Source of the DNA: CAYSQW01 sp964433135
GTDB lineage: Bacteria; Acidobacteriota; Aminicenantia; Aminicenantales; Aminicenantaceae
Direction: 5' to 3'
Assembly: GCA_964433135.1 (NCBI GenBank)
Contig: CAYSQW010000001.1
Coordinates: 62,001 to 126,000, forward strand
DNA: 64,000 nucleotides
Position 1 is the first letter of the stretch; each line of letters begins with the position of its first letter. The notes under the pieces are model-generated. The model was not told the origin of the DNA. It made no database searches and saw nothing but the letters and a program-made list of their open reading frames with translations. Shown here piece by piece: positions 42,898 to 51,432 of this stretch. The position numbers and the translations under genes were made by a program.

Positions 42898-45060
42898 ATG
42901 GACAAAGCAAACGAAAACACCGAGATCACAGCCAAAGACCTCAAGTTCATCGAAGAATCCCTGAAACAGAATATTCAGCCGTTCACGTTGGATGAGCTGA
43001 CCAAGAAACTGGCCTATCAAAAAACATCCAGCCAGCTCAGCCAAGAAGTAAAGATATATACCCCCAACGGCAAATACGAAATCGGAGACCTTATCTGCAA
43101 AGAATACGACGAGTCGCTGACGGTCAGCAGCAAAGGCGTTGAAGATTTCAAGGGAAGCATCGTGCTGAAAGTCGTCGGCAAAGTCTCCTATGAAGGATTC
43201 AGCTACGAGATGTTGGAAGTCGATTATACGGGGGGAGGGACCTTCCGCAAATATATCGACTACATGAAAAAGACAAAGACACAGGTCCTGCTTCCCAGCA
43301 ACTTCGAAAATCGCGCGGAAAAACCCGCTATGCTGAAAAAAGAAGACGACCCAAGACTCAAAGAACTTCCCATGACCGATAAGGACTTTAAGATCCTGGG
43401 AAAAAACCTCAAGCAGGCGATGTCCAAATCGGAAGTGTTTTTCTGCTGGAATGAGTTCTGGCAGCTCGTAAAAAATCAAGTGAAGATCCCGAAAACCAAA
43501 ATGAAAGACATCGAGTCCAGTATCGTGGAAAGCGGACGTTCCGCCCCCACCTCCGAACTGGTGTCTCGATTCTTCAATATCCCCCCTGAAGACGATCGCT
43601 TCGCCTTGACCTGTCTCAGTCTCAACGCTCATTTGGAAAAACATTTCCGCAAGAGCTTCATTGTCGTCTCTCCGCTTGGCTGGGGTAAATGGATTCACAA
43701 GAAAACTCTTGAAGGTTTTTTGAAAAACATTTCAATCTCCTCTCCCAAGGCAAAGATTCCAAAATTCGAAGAAGAATCCAAAGACGGCATCTCTCCGACT
43801 CCGGAATTTCCTCTCAAGGTCTATCTGACCTGGAGAGAAATCCATTCCGGCGGGATCAAAATCCCAGCCGCACTCAACCGTGAATTTTCGCGTTCCAAGG
43901 AATACATCTTTATCGATGACGACGATAAAAAGGAATATACTCTGTATTACTACCCCAATCAGGCCGTTTTTCTTGGTATGAATGAATACTACCGGAAGAA
44001 TAATATCCCCCAGGGAGCGAGTTTGAGCCTCGAAAGACTCGATAAAACACGGATTGTCTTTTGCCTGAAAAAGGCCAAGAAGAAACAATCCGTTCCCATG
44101 GTCACCTATAACGAAAAAAAAGATGTATTCATTCCCTCCGCAAAAGACGCAACGACCCCCTCCATGCCCAACAAGATCATGCATCTGGATAGAGAAACCC
44201 TGACGCGTTTATCCGAGCTTTCCTCTCGACAGGAAGACCTGGATTTGCGTGAGCTGCTTACACTGGTTTTCAAGTCTTTCGGACTCGAGGGTGAAGGTCT
44301 CTCTTTACATTACCTCAGAGCGTTTCATCTTGCGGACATGATCAAACACACAACACTGGAAGATGTAGAAAAGACGCTGCTTTCTTCGCCTGAGTTTTCG
44401 GCTTCCGAACGCAATATCGGCATTTTCCTCTACCATGAAAAGATAAAAACCGAGGAAGAGATACAGCCGGAAGAAGAAGACCTGGAAATCCCGGTCGATA
44501 TTTTCGAACCCTCGTTTGAGAAGGATGAACCCCTGCCAGAAATCGGAACCGTCGGGGAAATCGACGTCCCCGATCTGCTTGAAGAGATCGTCCCCGAAGA
44601 ACCGGAACCCCCGGCTCGGGAGATCATCGCTGAAGAGCCGAAACCCGAGGAACCGCTTCCAGATGAAACCAAGCCTGAAAAACCCGCGCCAGAACCTGAA
44701 AAAGCCAAAGAAGGCCAGCCCAAAAAAGAAGTCAAGAAGAAAAAGCGCCGCATGAAAATCGAGGGAGAAGCGGCCCCCAAACGAAGAAAAGGCGAGAAAA
44801 AATTCATTGAGGAACGGATTGAATTGGAAGAGTCCGAAATGGAAGCGCTGTTCGCCGTCAAAGCGGAAGATAAAAAAGAAGAAATCGAGATTCCCACCCC
44901 GAAGGTGAAGAAGGAAAAAGCAAAAAAAGAAACCTTCAAACCTCAGGAAACGGAAGCACCTCTATCCGGAATCTTTGCGGAAAAGTTGAAATCCGCCCTG
45001 GACCAGAAAAAGGGAAAAACTAAAACCGCGAAAACCGCGGAGAAAACGAAAAAGAAATAG
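42898..45060 (+). CDS. Large unknown protein with B3-like fold region and charged tail
   Basis: A 720-aa protein I do not recognise by name. Residues about 45-130 form beta-strands with KYEIGDLICKEYDESL, like small Tudor/CarD-type barrels. Residues about 303-393 (VYLTWREIHSGGIKIPAALN then GMNEYYRKNNIPQGASL) resemble a B3-like DNA-binding pseudobarrel. From about 515 on the chain is low complexity: an acidic, Pro-rich stretch, then Lys-rich repeats (KKKKRRMK, KGKTKTAKTAEKTKKK) like histone H1 tails. No signal peptide or membrane segment is seen. It starts 2 bases after the carbamoyltransferase and ends in TAG, but functional linkage to that pathway is not evident. Confidence 0.7.
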   Translation: MDKANENTEITAKDLKFIEESLKQNIQPFTLDELTKKLAYQKTSSQLSQEVKIYTPNGKYEIGDLICKEYDESLTVSSKGVEDFKGSIVLKVVGKVSYEGFSYEMLEVDYTGGGTFRKYIDYMKKTKTQVLLPSNFENRAEKPAMLKKEDDPRLKELPMTDKDFKILGKNLKQAMSKSEVFFCWNEFWQLVKNQVKIPKTKMKDIESSIVESGRSAPTSELVSRFFNIPPEDDRFALTCLSLNAHLEKHFRKSFIVVSPLGWGKWIHKKTLEGFLKNISISSPKAKIPKFEEESKDGISPTPEFPLKVYLTWREIHSGGIKIPAALNREFSRSKEYIFIDDDDKKEYTLYYYPNQAVFLGMNEYYRKNNIPQGASLSLERLDKTRIVFCLKKAKKKQSVPMVTYNEKKDVFIPSAKDATTPSMPNKIMHLDRETLTRLSELSSRQEDLDLRELLTLVFKSFGLEGEGLSLHYLRAFHLADMIKHTTLEDVEKTLLSSPEFSASERNIGIFLYHEKIKTEEEIQPEEEDLEIPVDIFEPSFEKDEPLPEIGTVGEIDVPDLLEEIVPEEPEPPAREIIAEEPKPEEPLPDETKPEKPAPEPEKAKEGQPKKEVKKKKRRMKIEGEAAPKRRKGEKKFIEERIELEESEMEALFAVKAEDKKEEIEIPTPKVKKEKAKKETFKPQETEAPLSGIFAEKLKSALDQKKGKTKTAKTAEKTKKK

Positions 45061-45081
45061 CGGACGATATCACATCGGGTT

Positions 45082-45101
45082 GATTCCTCGGGAAAGGAAT
45101 C
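45082..45101 (+). other. Hairpin overlapping the ribosome site of the cyclodeaminase gene
   Basis: GATTCC (45082-45087) pairs with GGAATC (45096-45101) around an 8-base loop; the AAAGGAA ribosome site lies in the loop and 3' arm, and GTTTT follows. It could limit translation or act as a weak terminator. Confidence 0.35.
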
Positions 45102-45106
45102 GTTTT

Positions 45107-46102
45107 ATGGCGTCATTGAAGATCCTGACCGAAAAAGACATACTGCCGTTGATCGGCATGGATCGCATCATGAGCACGGTTCGGGATATTTATATGGACC
45201 TGTCCAAAAACAGGATCCTGGTCCCGCAGCGGCTTCATCTTCCCGTTGAAGAGGTCGACGGCGTAACGCTGTTCATGCCGGCCTATTCGCCAAAACGTAA
45301 AGCCCTAGGAACCAAGATCGTCTCCGTGTTCCCCCGCAATTCCGATTTCGGGACGCCCACCATCCACGCGGTTGTCCTGCTTCTGGACGCTGCGACCGGA
45401 CGGCCCTCCGCCCTGCTGGACGGAACCCAGCTGACCGCTCTCCGCACCGGTGCGGCTTCCGGAGTCGCCACTTCACTCCTTTCCCGGCCGGATGCCGAAA
45501 CCGCCGCTGTCCTTGGGGCGGGGATCCAGGGTCGAACCCAGCTTCTTGCCGTCAGCCACGCAAGACGCCTGCTTTCTGTTTGGATCTATGATCCCGACAA
45601 CCGAGCCGTCGAAAAATTCATCCGGGAAATGCGGGAATCCGGCCCTCCCGTCCCTCATGACCTGCGAGCCGCCGGCTCGGCCTCGGAAGCCGTCCGGGAA
45701 GCGGACATCGTCTGCACCGCCACGACATCAAAAAAACCGGTCTTTTCGGATCCCGAACTGAAAACGGGCGTTCACATCAATGCCATCGGATCCTATCGTC
45801 CGGACATGCAGGAAATCCCTGAAGATACCGTCGCCAGATCCGCAATATATGTGGACTCGCGAACCGCATGCCTGGAAGAAACCGGGGATCTGATCATTCC
45901 CCTCCAAAAGAACCTTATAGACGAATCAAATATCAAAGGCGAAATCGGGGAGGTGGCTCTGGGACTCATTCCCGGGAGACTTCACGGCGGGGAGATAACG
46001 CTTTTCAAATCGGTTGGAACCGCCGCTCTCGACCTCGGCGTGGCGGAAGAAATCGTTCGGCTGGCGCAGAAACGCGGCATAGGCCTGAGCTGCGATTTAT
46101 AA
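45107..46102 (+). CDS. Ornithine cyclodeaminase / mu-crystallin family protein
   Basis: A 331-aa NAD(P)-dependent enzyme. The substrate-binding Lys lies in LGTKIVSVFPRN (about 63-74), the Rossmann turn in VLGAGIQGRTQ (about 130-140), and the catalytic Asp region in INAIGSYRPDMQE. Relatives cyclise ornithine to proline with loss of ammonia, or act as alanine dehydrogenase, lysine cyclodeaminase or ketimine reductase. After a carbamoyltransferase an ornithine role is attractive but not proven. The ATG at 45107 has AAGGAA upstream; the frame begins at 45080. Confidence 0.85.
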   Translation: MASLKILTEKDILPLIGMDRIMSTVRDIYMDLSKNRILVPQRLHLPVEEVDGVTLFMPAYSPKRKALGTKIVSVFPRNSDFGTPTIHAVVLLLDAATGRPSALLDGTQLTALRTGAASGVATSLLSRPDAETAAVLGAGIQGRTQLLAVSHARRLLSVWIYDPDNRAVEKFIREMRESGPPVPHDLRAAGSASEAVREADIVCTATTSKKPVFSDPELKTGVHINAIGSYRPDMQEIPEDTVARSAIYVDSRTACLEETGDLIIPLQKNLIDESNIKGEIGEVALGLIPGRLHGGEITLFKSVGTAALDLGVAEEIVRLAQKRGIGLSCDL

Positions 46103-46275
46103 CGGGCGGATCCGGTCAGCGGCCTTGCATTCGACGCTTTCAGTTCCATAAAAACGATCGGAAAGCCTTTTTCTGAATGACATTTTTTGTTATCAATCGG
46201 CAATATTTGTCGCTCGATTTCGCAAGGCTCCCTTTTAAGATCCAACCAAGCTCCTTTATATCAATAATTTATGAA

Positions 46276-46292
46276 TTGGCATGCCTTTTGCT
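46276..46292 (+). promoter_or_regulatory. Sigma-54 (-24/-12) promoter
   Basis: TTGGCATG then four bases then TTGCT matches the sigma-54 consensus TTGGCACG-N4-TTGCW with one mismatch. GG (46278-46279) and GC (46290-46291) have the required 12-base spacing. The start site would be near 46303, 40 bases before the ATG of a small membrane peptide. An AT-rich region upstream could hold activator sites. Confidence 0.6.
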
Positions 46293-46342
46293 CTCTAGTT
46301 GGCCTCTGCCGCTTCAACATCGATACCGGAGAGATAAACAAA

Positions 46343-46516
46343 ATGAAAATAAAAAATTTACTCAAACGAAGTTTCCGATTGTTGGGGATTACAGGAATCA
46401 TAAGCGCGTGGATCACGATCGGAACGGCCTGGATCGGCCTGTCTTCCCTTTCCTTTATCGGCTACCTCGTCACCAGCGGCCTGTTCGGGTTGGCACTCGT
46501 ATCCGAAAAGTTTTGA
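46343..46516 (+). CDS. Small membrane peptide (57 aa), unknown
   Basis: A 57-aa product begins with a basic stretch (KIKNLLKRSFR) followed by a long hydrophobic part, either one long or two short membrane helices (about 12-31 and 34-52), and ends SEKF. GGAGAG lies 10 bases before the ATG, and a sigma-54 promoter match stands upstream. I know no named family. Its length, signals and isolated position support a real gene. It may be a stress- or nutrient-induced membrane peptide. Confidence 0.55.
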   Translation: MKIKNLLKRSFRLLGITGIISAWITIGTAWIGLSSLSFIGYLVTSGLFGLALVSEKF

Positions 46517-46551
46517 AGCCCGATCCCGGCCCCGTACCCCACATACCTTGG

Positions 46552-46569
46552 GGGCGAAGAAAAACGCCC
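46552..46569 (+). terminator. Weak terminator candidate after the small membrane peptide gene
   Basis: GGGCG and CGCCC form a 5-bp stem with an 8-base loop. A TGTTTTAT stretch follows after nine bases. The distance to the T-run makes it a weak candidate. Confidence 0.3.
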
Positions 46570-46598
46570 GCTTCCCCTGTTTTATCCTGATCCCCGCG

Positions 46599-47690
46599 TC
46601 ACTCTTTCAGAACGATCCGCGTCGGACCCTGCCGGCGGGTTACGCCCATCTGGTCGAGAAGTTCGAGCAGAGGGATCGCATATTTCCGCGTCAAGCCGGT
46701 CATCTCCTTGAAATCAGCGACACTGAGCTCGTTTTTCCCTGAATTTCGTATCTTCTGGACCAGGGATTCCAACCATTCCGAGTGCAGCAAAAAACCGTCT
46801 CGCCCCAGCACGACCTTGCGCCGTTCGATCAAAAGTGAAATCATCATATCCAGTTTGGCCGGGGAAAGATGAAAACGTTTTTTCATCTCTTCCCATGAAA
46901 CGACTTTCAGTTCCCCCCGCCGGGCCAGCTCTTCCATTTCCTGCAGAAGTGATTCTTCCGCAGGGTTCAGCGCAAAATTGAACTCTCGCAGGGAATAATA
47001 CCCTTCCCTCTCTCGTATCCGTTCTTCCTGCAGGAGATAGCCCAGGATGACATGCAGGACCTTGGGGTGAAGCGGAAACCGATCCTGGATTTTTTCCAGA
47101 GGCACCCCGATCTGTCTCGGATGTTTTTGGTGGAAAGCGTCCAGGAAAGAAATGATCCTGCCCCCTAGAAACTCGAAACTTTCCATGGAGATGAGAAGCA
47201 ATGGGGAGAAAGAAAGGATTTTCAGGAGTCCTTCCGCCTCCCCATCCTGACTCCATCGAACGATTCGCTCCGGAGAAAAACGAAACCGGTCGGTGATATC
47301 CTTTTCCGTCAGTCCCCGGGTTCCCCGATCGCGGAGAACCGCCAGCAGGGCGGTTTCCCTTTCCCCCATAAGCTGCTCCAGCAACAAGATTCGTTTATGA
47401 GTGCGATCGTGAGGAACGGCTTCCGCATCCGGGTCCAAGACCTGCCCCTCGCCGAGTTCGCCTTCCTCGCGCGGTTTCGTCAAGGTAAACCTGTCGCCCC
47501 ATTTCAGGTCGATCGGAGTGGAGAGAGACAGATGCGCCCAGTGCAATGACGGATCCCGAGGCGGATTTTCCGCGTAAACGAGCAGGTTGGCCGCCGTCGA
47601 AAGACCAGGCCCGTGGAACCGGGCCGCGACCGCGGCCTTTTCGATCGGGGAGGACAGTTTGAGCAGCACATCAATGTGTGAAGTCATCAT
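46599..47690 (-). CDS. SelB-like C-terminal fragment without GTPase domain
   Basis: A 363-aa protein equal to domains III and IV of the selenocysteine elongation factor. The beta-barrel III region (about 5-95) has the GDRFTL and ELGEGQVLDP motifs. Four winged-helix repeats follow, and the last (SVADFKEMTGLTRKYAIPLLELLDQ) is the SECIS-binding SelB wing. The G domain and domain II are absent: only 198 bases lie between this start and the rnr stop, and they encode no GTPase motif. The reading frame is intact, so it is either a remnant of a deleted selB or a free RNA-binding protein. No other Sec genes were seen nearby. Confidence 0.65.
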   Translation of the reverse strand: MMTSHIDVLLKLSSPIEKAAVAARFHGPGLSTAANLLVYAENPPRDPSLHWAHLSLSTPIDLKWGDRFTLTKPREEGELGEGQVLDPDAEAVPHDRTHKRILLLEQLMGERETALLAVLRDRGTRGLTEKDITDRFRFSPERIVRWSQDGEAEGLLKILSFSPLLLISMESFEFLGGRIISFLDAFHQKHPRQIGVPLEKIQDRFPLHPKVLHVILGYLLQEERIREREGYYSLREFNFALNPAEESLLQEMEELARRGELKVVSWEEMKKRFHLSPAKLDMMISLLIERRKVVLGRDGFLLHSEWLESLVQKIRNSGKNELSVADFKEMTGLTRKYAIPLLELLDQMGVTRRQGPTRIVLKE

Positions 47691-47805
47691 CCGGGAGATA
47701 TCCTTTCAGGTACATGTCATATTGTCGGTGTTGTCATCGGCACGGTACATGAATCCACCGCATCAACCATGCCGGTCCATGGGTAAAAGCATGGGATCGT
47801 ATCAT

Positions 47806-47823
47806 GGGAATCCATGGATTCCC
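47806..47823. repeat. 18-bp perfect palindrome between rnr and the SelB-like gene
   Basis: GGGAATCC followed by its mirror complement (centre ATGGAT) forms an uninterrupted 18-bp palindrome about 116 bases before the SelB-like start. It could be an operator for a dimeric regulator. No T-run marks it as a terminator. Confidence 0.5.
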
Positions 47824-47888
47824 GGTGTAACCGAAAAAAGCGTTTCTTTATCATTATAGAGGCGGTTTTCAAAAAAGCCAACAATGTA

Positions 47889-49955
47889 TCAGAGCAATCC
47901 TCCCGATCCGCTCCGGTCTACCGCCAAATCGATCCTTCTCAGAACCGGATCCACGGCCGCCAACAGCAGATCCATCGGCTGACCGATGACAAATCGTTTT
48001 CCCGTTCTTCGCCCCTTGAGACTCAAGTCGCCGCTTTTCACATAATAATCCCCACCGAGTTCGGAGAAGGGCAGGAAAGCGCTCACCCCGTATGCGATAA
48101 GATCCATGCGGATGCCCGCTTTGGAGAATCCGGAAATAACGGCACGAACCGTTTCTCCCAACCGTGAGGTAAGAAACCGATGAATCCGCCAATCCATGAG
48201 GTCGCGCTCGGCTTCCTCGGCTCTCCGCTCCCGCTCCGAACACAAGGGGGCGAGCACCTCGATTTCCGGGACCTCCGCCTTCGGTTCCCCATCCAGAAGC
48301 CGTTTCAGAACGCGGTGAACGAGCAAGTCCGGATATCGGCGGATGGGAGAGGTAAAATGAGTGTAAACCGTATTGGCCAGCGCGAAGTGGCCCTGGTTCT
48401 GATCCGAATAAACCGCCAACGGAAGGCTTTTTAAAACCCGGCGTTTCAGGAAACGCTCTTCCTTCCGATTCTCTATCTGCTTGATCACCCGCTGCAGATC
48501 GGCGGGCCGTACCGGCCGCGCCGAAGGCAGGGAAATCCCGAGCCCCCCCATAAGCCGGCGCAAATCCGCAATCTCATCGGCCTCGGGACGCGGGTGTATT
48601 CGATACGGAAAGCGAACCCCTCTCCCGCTTAAAAAATCGGCCACGACCTCGTTGGCAACCAACATGAACTCTTCTATGAGTTGATGCGCTTCATTCCTTT
48701 GTTTGAAAACCACGGCCCGCGGCGCCCCTTCCGCATAGACAAGCCCGACTTCTTCCATCTCGAAGTCGAGGCTCCCCCTGCGGACTCTTCGCTCCCGAAG
48801 CCTGCGAGCCAGTGAGCGCATCCGGAAAAGGATAGGATTCAGATTCGATTTTTCCCGGCCCTCTTCCCCTTCTTTGCGAAACATCCTCCAAACCCCTTCG
48901 TATGTCAGGCGCTGCCGTGTCCGGATAAGAGAAGGATGTATCTCCGTCGCGATCACCTTCCCGGAAGGATCGATCTCCATCACCACGGAGATCGTCCGTT
49001 TATCTTCTCCAGGTCTCAGGCTGCAGATCTGACCGGATAGAAGATCGGGAAGCATCGGCAGGGTTCGCTCGGGAAAGTAGACGCTTGTTCCTCTGAGTTT
49101 TGCCTCCGCGTCCAGTGCGGTTTTCGCTTTTACATAATACGAAACATCCGCGATATGAACACCCAGCACATCGTTCCCTCCCGGCGACGAGGTGATGCTG
49201 ACCGCATCATCATGATCCTGCGCCTCTTCATCATCGATCGTAATCGTTATCCAATCCCGATAATCATGCCGATCCTCAACCGGAGAAATCAAACCGGATA
49301 TTTTCTCGGCTTCCTCCAAAGCCTCGCTTGAAAACTTTGAAGGGAGCCCGAATCGCCGGATAACGACATCCAGATCGACTCCGGGATCATCAGGAAGACC
49401 GAGGACCTCGATCAGCTTCCGTCGTTCACGATCAACCAGGATGATGGATCCAATCCCCGGTGGGAGACCTTCACCGATATCCAAGGGAACCTCTTCCCAG
49501 GAAGCCGAATCCAAAGGCTGGACGGAGGGACGCCCCCATCGTTCCCTGTATATTCCCTGAAAGATCTTCTGCCGTCTGCTCCGGATCCGGACGATTCGCC
49601 CCTCCGGTTTTCCTTTCCCGCCTGTCCCGGATAAGCTTACCTCGACCACGTCACCCAACCGGGCATCATCCCAGAAGCGTCCGGGTACAAAAATATCCTT
49701 CCCCGTTTCTCCTGCTTCCCGTACAAAACCATATCCCCGATGAACCGCGACAACCGTGCCTTCGACCAGGCGGGCACGGGACTGCGGAAAGTACCTGCGT
49801 TTCATCCTGACAAGATCTCCCCGCTTTTCCAATTCGACCAGGTGCCTCTGCAGAATGTTTTTTTCTTTATGACTGAGATGCATTCCGCGCACGATTCCTT
49901 GAAATGAGAGCCCTTCTTGGTGTCGCTGAAGAAGAGCAAGGATGGCGTTCCGCAT
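47889..49955 (-). CDS. rnr: Ribonuclease R
   Basis: A 688-aa RNase II-family 3'-5' exoribonuclease. An N-terminal winged helix (about 1-55), cold-shock OB domains (GTVVAVHRGYGFVRE), the RNB catalytic domain (TIDDEEAQDHDDAVSI with four Asp; LPDLLSGQICSLRPGEDK) and an S1 domain are present. The basic C-terminal tail of E. coli RNase R is missing, so it is shorter than the 813-aa enzyme. ATG 49955 has GAGGG upstream; a TTG four codons earlier overlaps the preceding gene. Confidence 0.92.
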   Translation of the reverse strand: MRNAILALLQRHQEGLSFQGIVRGMHLSHKEKNILQRHLVELEKRGDLVRMKRRYFPQSRARLVEGTVVAVHRGYGFVREAGETGKDIFVPGRFWDDARLGDVVEVSLSGTGGKGKPEGRIVRIRSRRQKIFQGIYRERWGRPSVQPLDSASWEEVPLDIGEGLPPGIGSIILVDRERRKLIEVLGLPDDPGVDLDVVIRRFGLPSKFSSEALEEAEKISGLISPVEDRHDYRDWITITIDDEEAQDHDDAVSITSSPGGNDVLGVHIADVSYYVKAKTALDAEAKLRGTSVYFPERTLPMLPDLLSGQICSLRPGEDKRTISVVMEIDPSGKVIATEIHPSLIRTRQRLTYEGVWRMFRKEGEEGREKSNLNPILFRMRSLARRLRERRVRRGSLDFEMEEVGLVYAEGAPRAVVFKQRNEAHQLIEEFMLVANEVVADFLSGRGVRFPYRIHPRPEADEIADLRRLMGGLGISLPSARPVRPADLQRVIKQIENRKEERFLKRRVLKSLPLAVYSDQNQGHFALANTVYTHFTSPIRRYPDLLVHRVLKRLLDGEPKAEVPEIEVLAPLCSERERRAEEAERDLMDWRIHRFLTSRLGETVRAVISGFSKAGIRMDLIAYGVSAFLPFSELGGDYYVKSGDLSLKGRRTGKRFVIGQPMDLLLAAVDPVLRRIDLAVDRSGSGGLL

Positions 49956-49963
49956 GAAAACCC

Positions 49964-50596
49964 TCAATAGTAGAAAACGGAGAGAAAGGGAACCCGGTAT
50001 TTGTGGCGCAGGAAACGAGCCAGGCGGATATCCAGGAGCCGCCTTTTTTCAGCATCACCCCAGGCCGTCAGGTCAGCGGAAGCATCCCGTTCCGCCAGAC
50101 CCCGCTCCTCGGAAGAGGCATGAGCACAGAGCCACACATCCACCTCCCGGTCGGCGTTCTCCAGTTCCTCTTCATCCGCCTCTCCGAGGCGAAGTTTTTC
50201 GGATAAGGAACCGTAAAGCTCCTTGAGTCCATCCAATTCGGAAGGGATGCAGGAAAGGAAACATTCCACTTCACCTCGCACGGTTTGCTGTTTCATCTGA
50301 TGGTCCAAGGTTCGGGAACGCCTGCTTCCAACACCGCGTTCCCTCGACTGTTCGAAGGCTCTCTGGACATGATTTCGACACGACAAAAGCGTTCGGCGCC
50401 CTTTCCCGTGACGACCCCGGCCGGGCTTATCAAATCGTTCGCGCATGCCGTTGAGAACTGCGTCCAGGGGAATCCCCTGTTGTTCCCAACCCGCGATCAA
50501 ATCGATCTCCTGAGAAGAAAGGAAAAAAGGCGCGCCGCGGTATGAAAACAAAAACCTGGCGATGGTTTGAAAATATTCGCTCTTTTTGTTCTCCAT
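49964..50596 (-). CDS. Unknown soluble protein next to rnr
   Basis: A 210-aa protein without signal peptide or membrane helix. The N-terminal part (SPYRG/APFFLSSQEIDLIAGWEQQGIPLDAVLNGM-like helices, about 15-55) resembles a helical motif seen in many uncharacterised proteins from Acidobacteriota and deltaproteobacteria. The rest is Glu/Arg-rich helix. The ATG at 50596 is preferred because AAGGATG is correctly spaced; one at 50608 is too close to it. It overlaps the TTG form of rnr and follows coaX by 44 bases. Function unknown. Confidence 0.65.
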   Translation of the reverse strand: MENKKSEYFQTIARFLFSYRGAPFFLSSQEIDLIAGWEQQGIPLDAVLNGMRERFDKPGRGRHGKGRRTLLSCRNHVQRAFEQSRERGVGSRRSRTLDHQMKQQTVRGEVECFLSCIPSELDGLKELYGSLSEKLRLGEADEEELENADREVDVWLCAHASSEERGLAERDASADLTAWGDAEKRRLLDIRLARFLRHKYRVPFLSVFYY

Positions 50597-50640
50597 GGAA
50601 TTTCCCATCCTTCCGCCTGGAATCCGTTTCCGCGTCGGTT

Positions 50641-51432
50641 TCAGGTCTCCTCCCGGTATAGCGGCGTGTTTTTTTCCGCCAGGAGTCTTAATCCCTCCAG
50701 CACCAGATGCGGAGTATAGTGATCGATTGCCTTTAACTCCGGGACAAAAAGAGAAGCGAATCCACCGGTTGCGATCACGCTGACCCTTTCCGCATGGGGG
50801 ACTTCGCTTTTTATCGAATCGATTAGACGCGTCACCAATCCAACATATCCATGAAACAATCCGGACTGCATACTGGTCACGGTCGTTTTTCCAATCACTT
50901 TTTCGGGTTTTTTGATTTCAATGTGGGGAAGCTGCGCGGTTTTCAAAAACAGCGCTTCAGCCGCGATTTTGATACCGGGCGCAATGGCCCCGCCCAGGTA
51001 TTCTCCGGATGCGGAGACGACGTCAAACGTGGTGGCCGTCCCGAAATCAAGCACGATACAGGGACCGCCGAAGCGCGAAAAGGCGGCCACCGAAGCGACG
51101 ATCCGGTCCGCCCCGACCTCCTGAGGCGTTTCATATAGAATCGGCATCCCCGTTTTCAATCCAGGGCCGACAGTCAGCGGTCTGAATCCAAACAGATCCC
51201 CGCATACCTTCTGAAATATCGGAGTCAGCGGCGGAACGACGCTGGAAAGAATCGCCCGCGTGATCTTCTCCCGATCCAGGTCGGCATAATCCAACAGCGT
51301 CAGCAGAATGACGGCGTATTCGTCGCAGGTCTTTCCTCGTTCGGTTTTGATCTTCCAGTTCCGTATCAGTTTTTTCTCAAAAAAAACACCGACGGCGATA
51401 TTGGTATTCCCGATATCGAGAGCTATCAACAT
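50641..51432 (-). CDS. coaX: Type III pantothenate kinase
   Basis: A 263-aa ASKHA-fold enzyme for the first step of CoA synthesis. The phosphate-1 motif LDIGNTNIAVGV (4-15), GADR within QEVGADRIV (about 104-112), the VLDFGTATTFD phosphate-2 motif and GGAIAPGI are typical of CoaX. It needs a monovalent cation and resists feedback. It overlaps the birA stop by 7 bases; the birA-coaX pair is widely conserved. Confidence 0.94.
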   Translation of the reverse strand: MLIALDIGNTNIAVGVFFEKKLIRNWKIKTERGKTCDEYAVILLTLLDYADLDREKITRAILSSVVPPLTPIFQKVCGDLFGFRPLTVGPGLKTGMPILYETPQEVGADRIVASVAAFSRFGGPCIVLDFGTATTFDVVSASGEYLGGAIAPGIKIAAEALFLKTAQLPHIEIKKPEKVIGKTTVTSMQSGLFHGYVGLVTRLIDSIKSEVPHAERVSVIATGGFASLFVPELKAIDHYTPHLVLEGLRLLAEKNTPLYREET

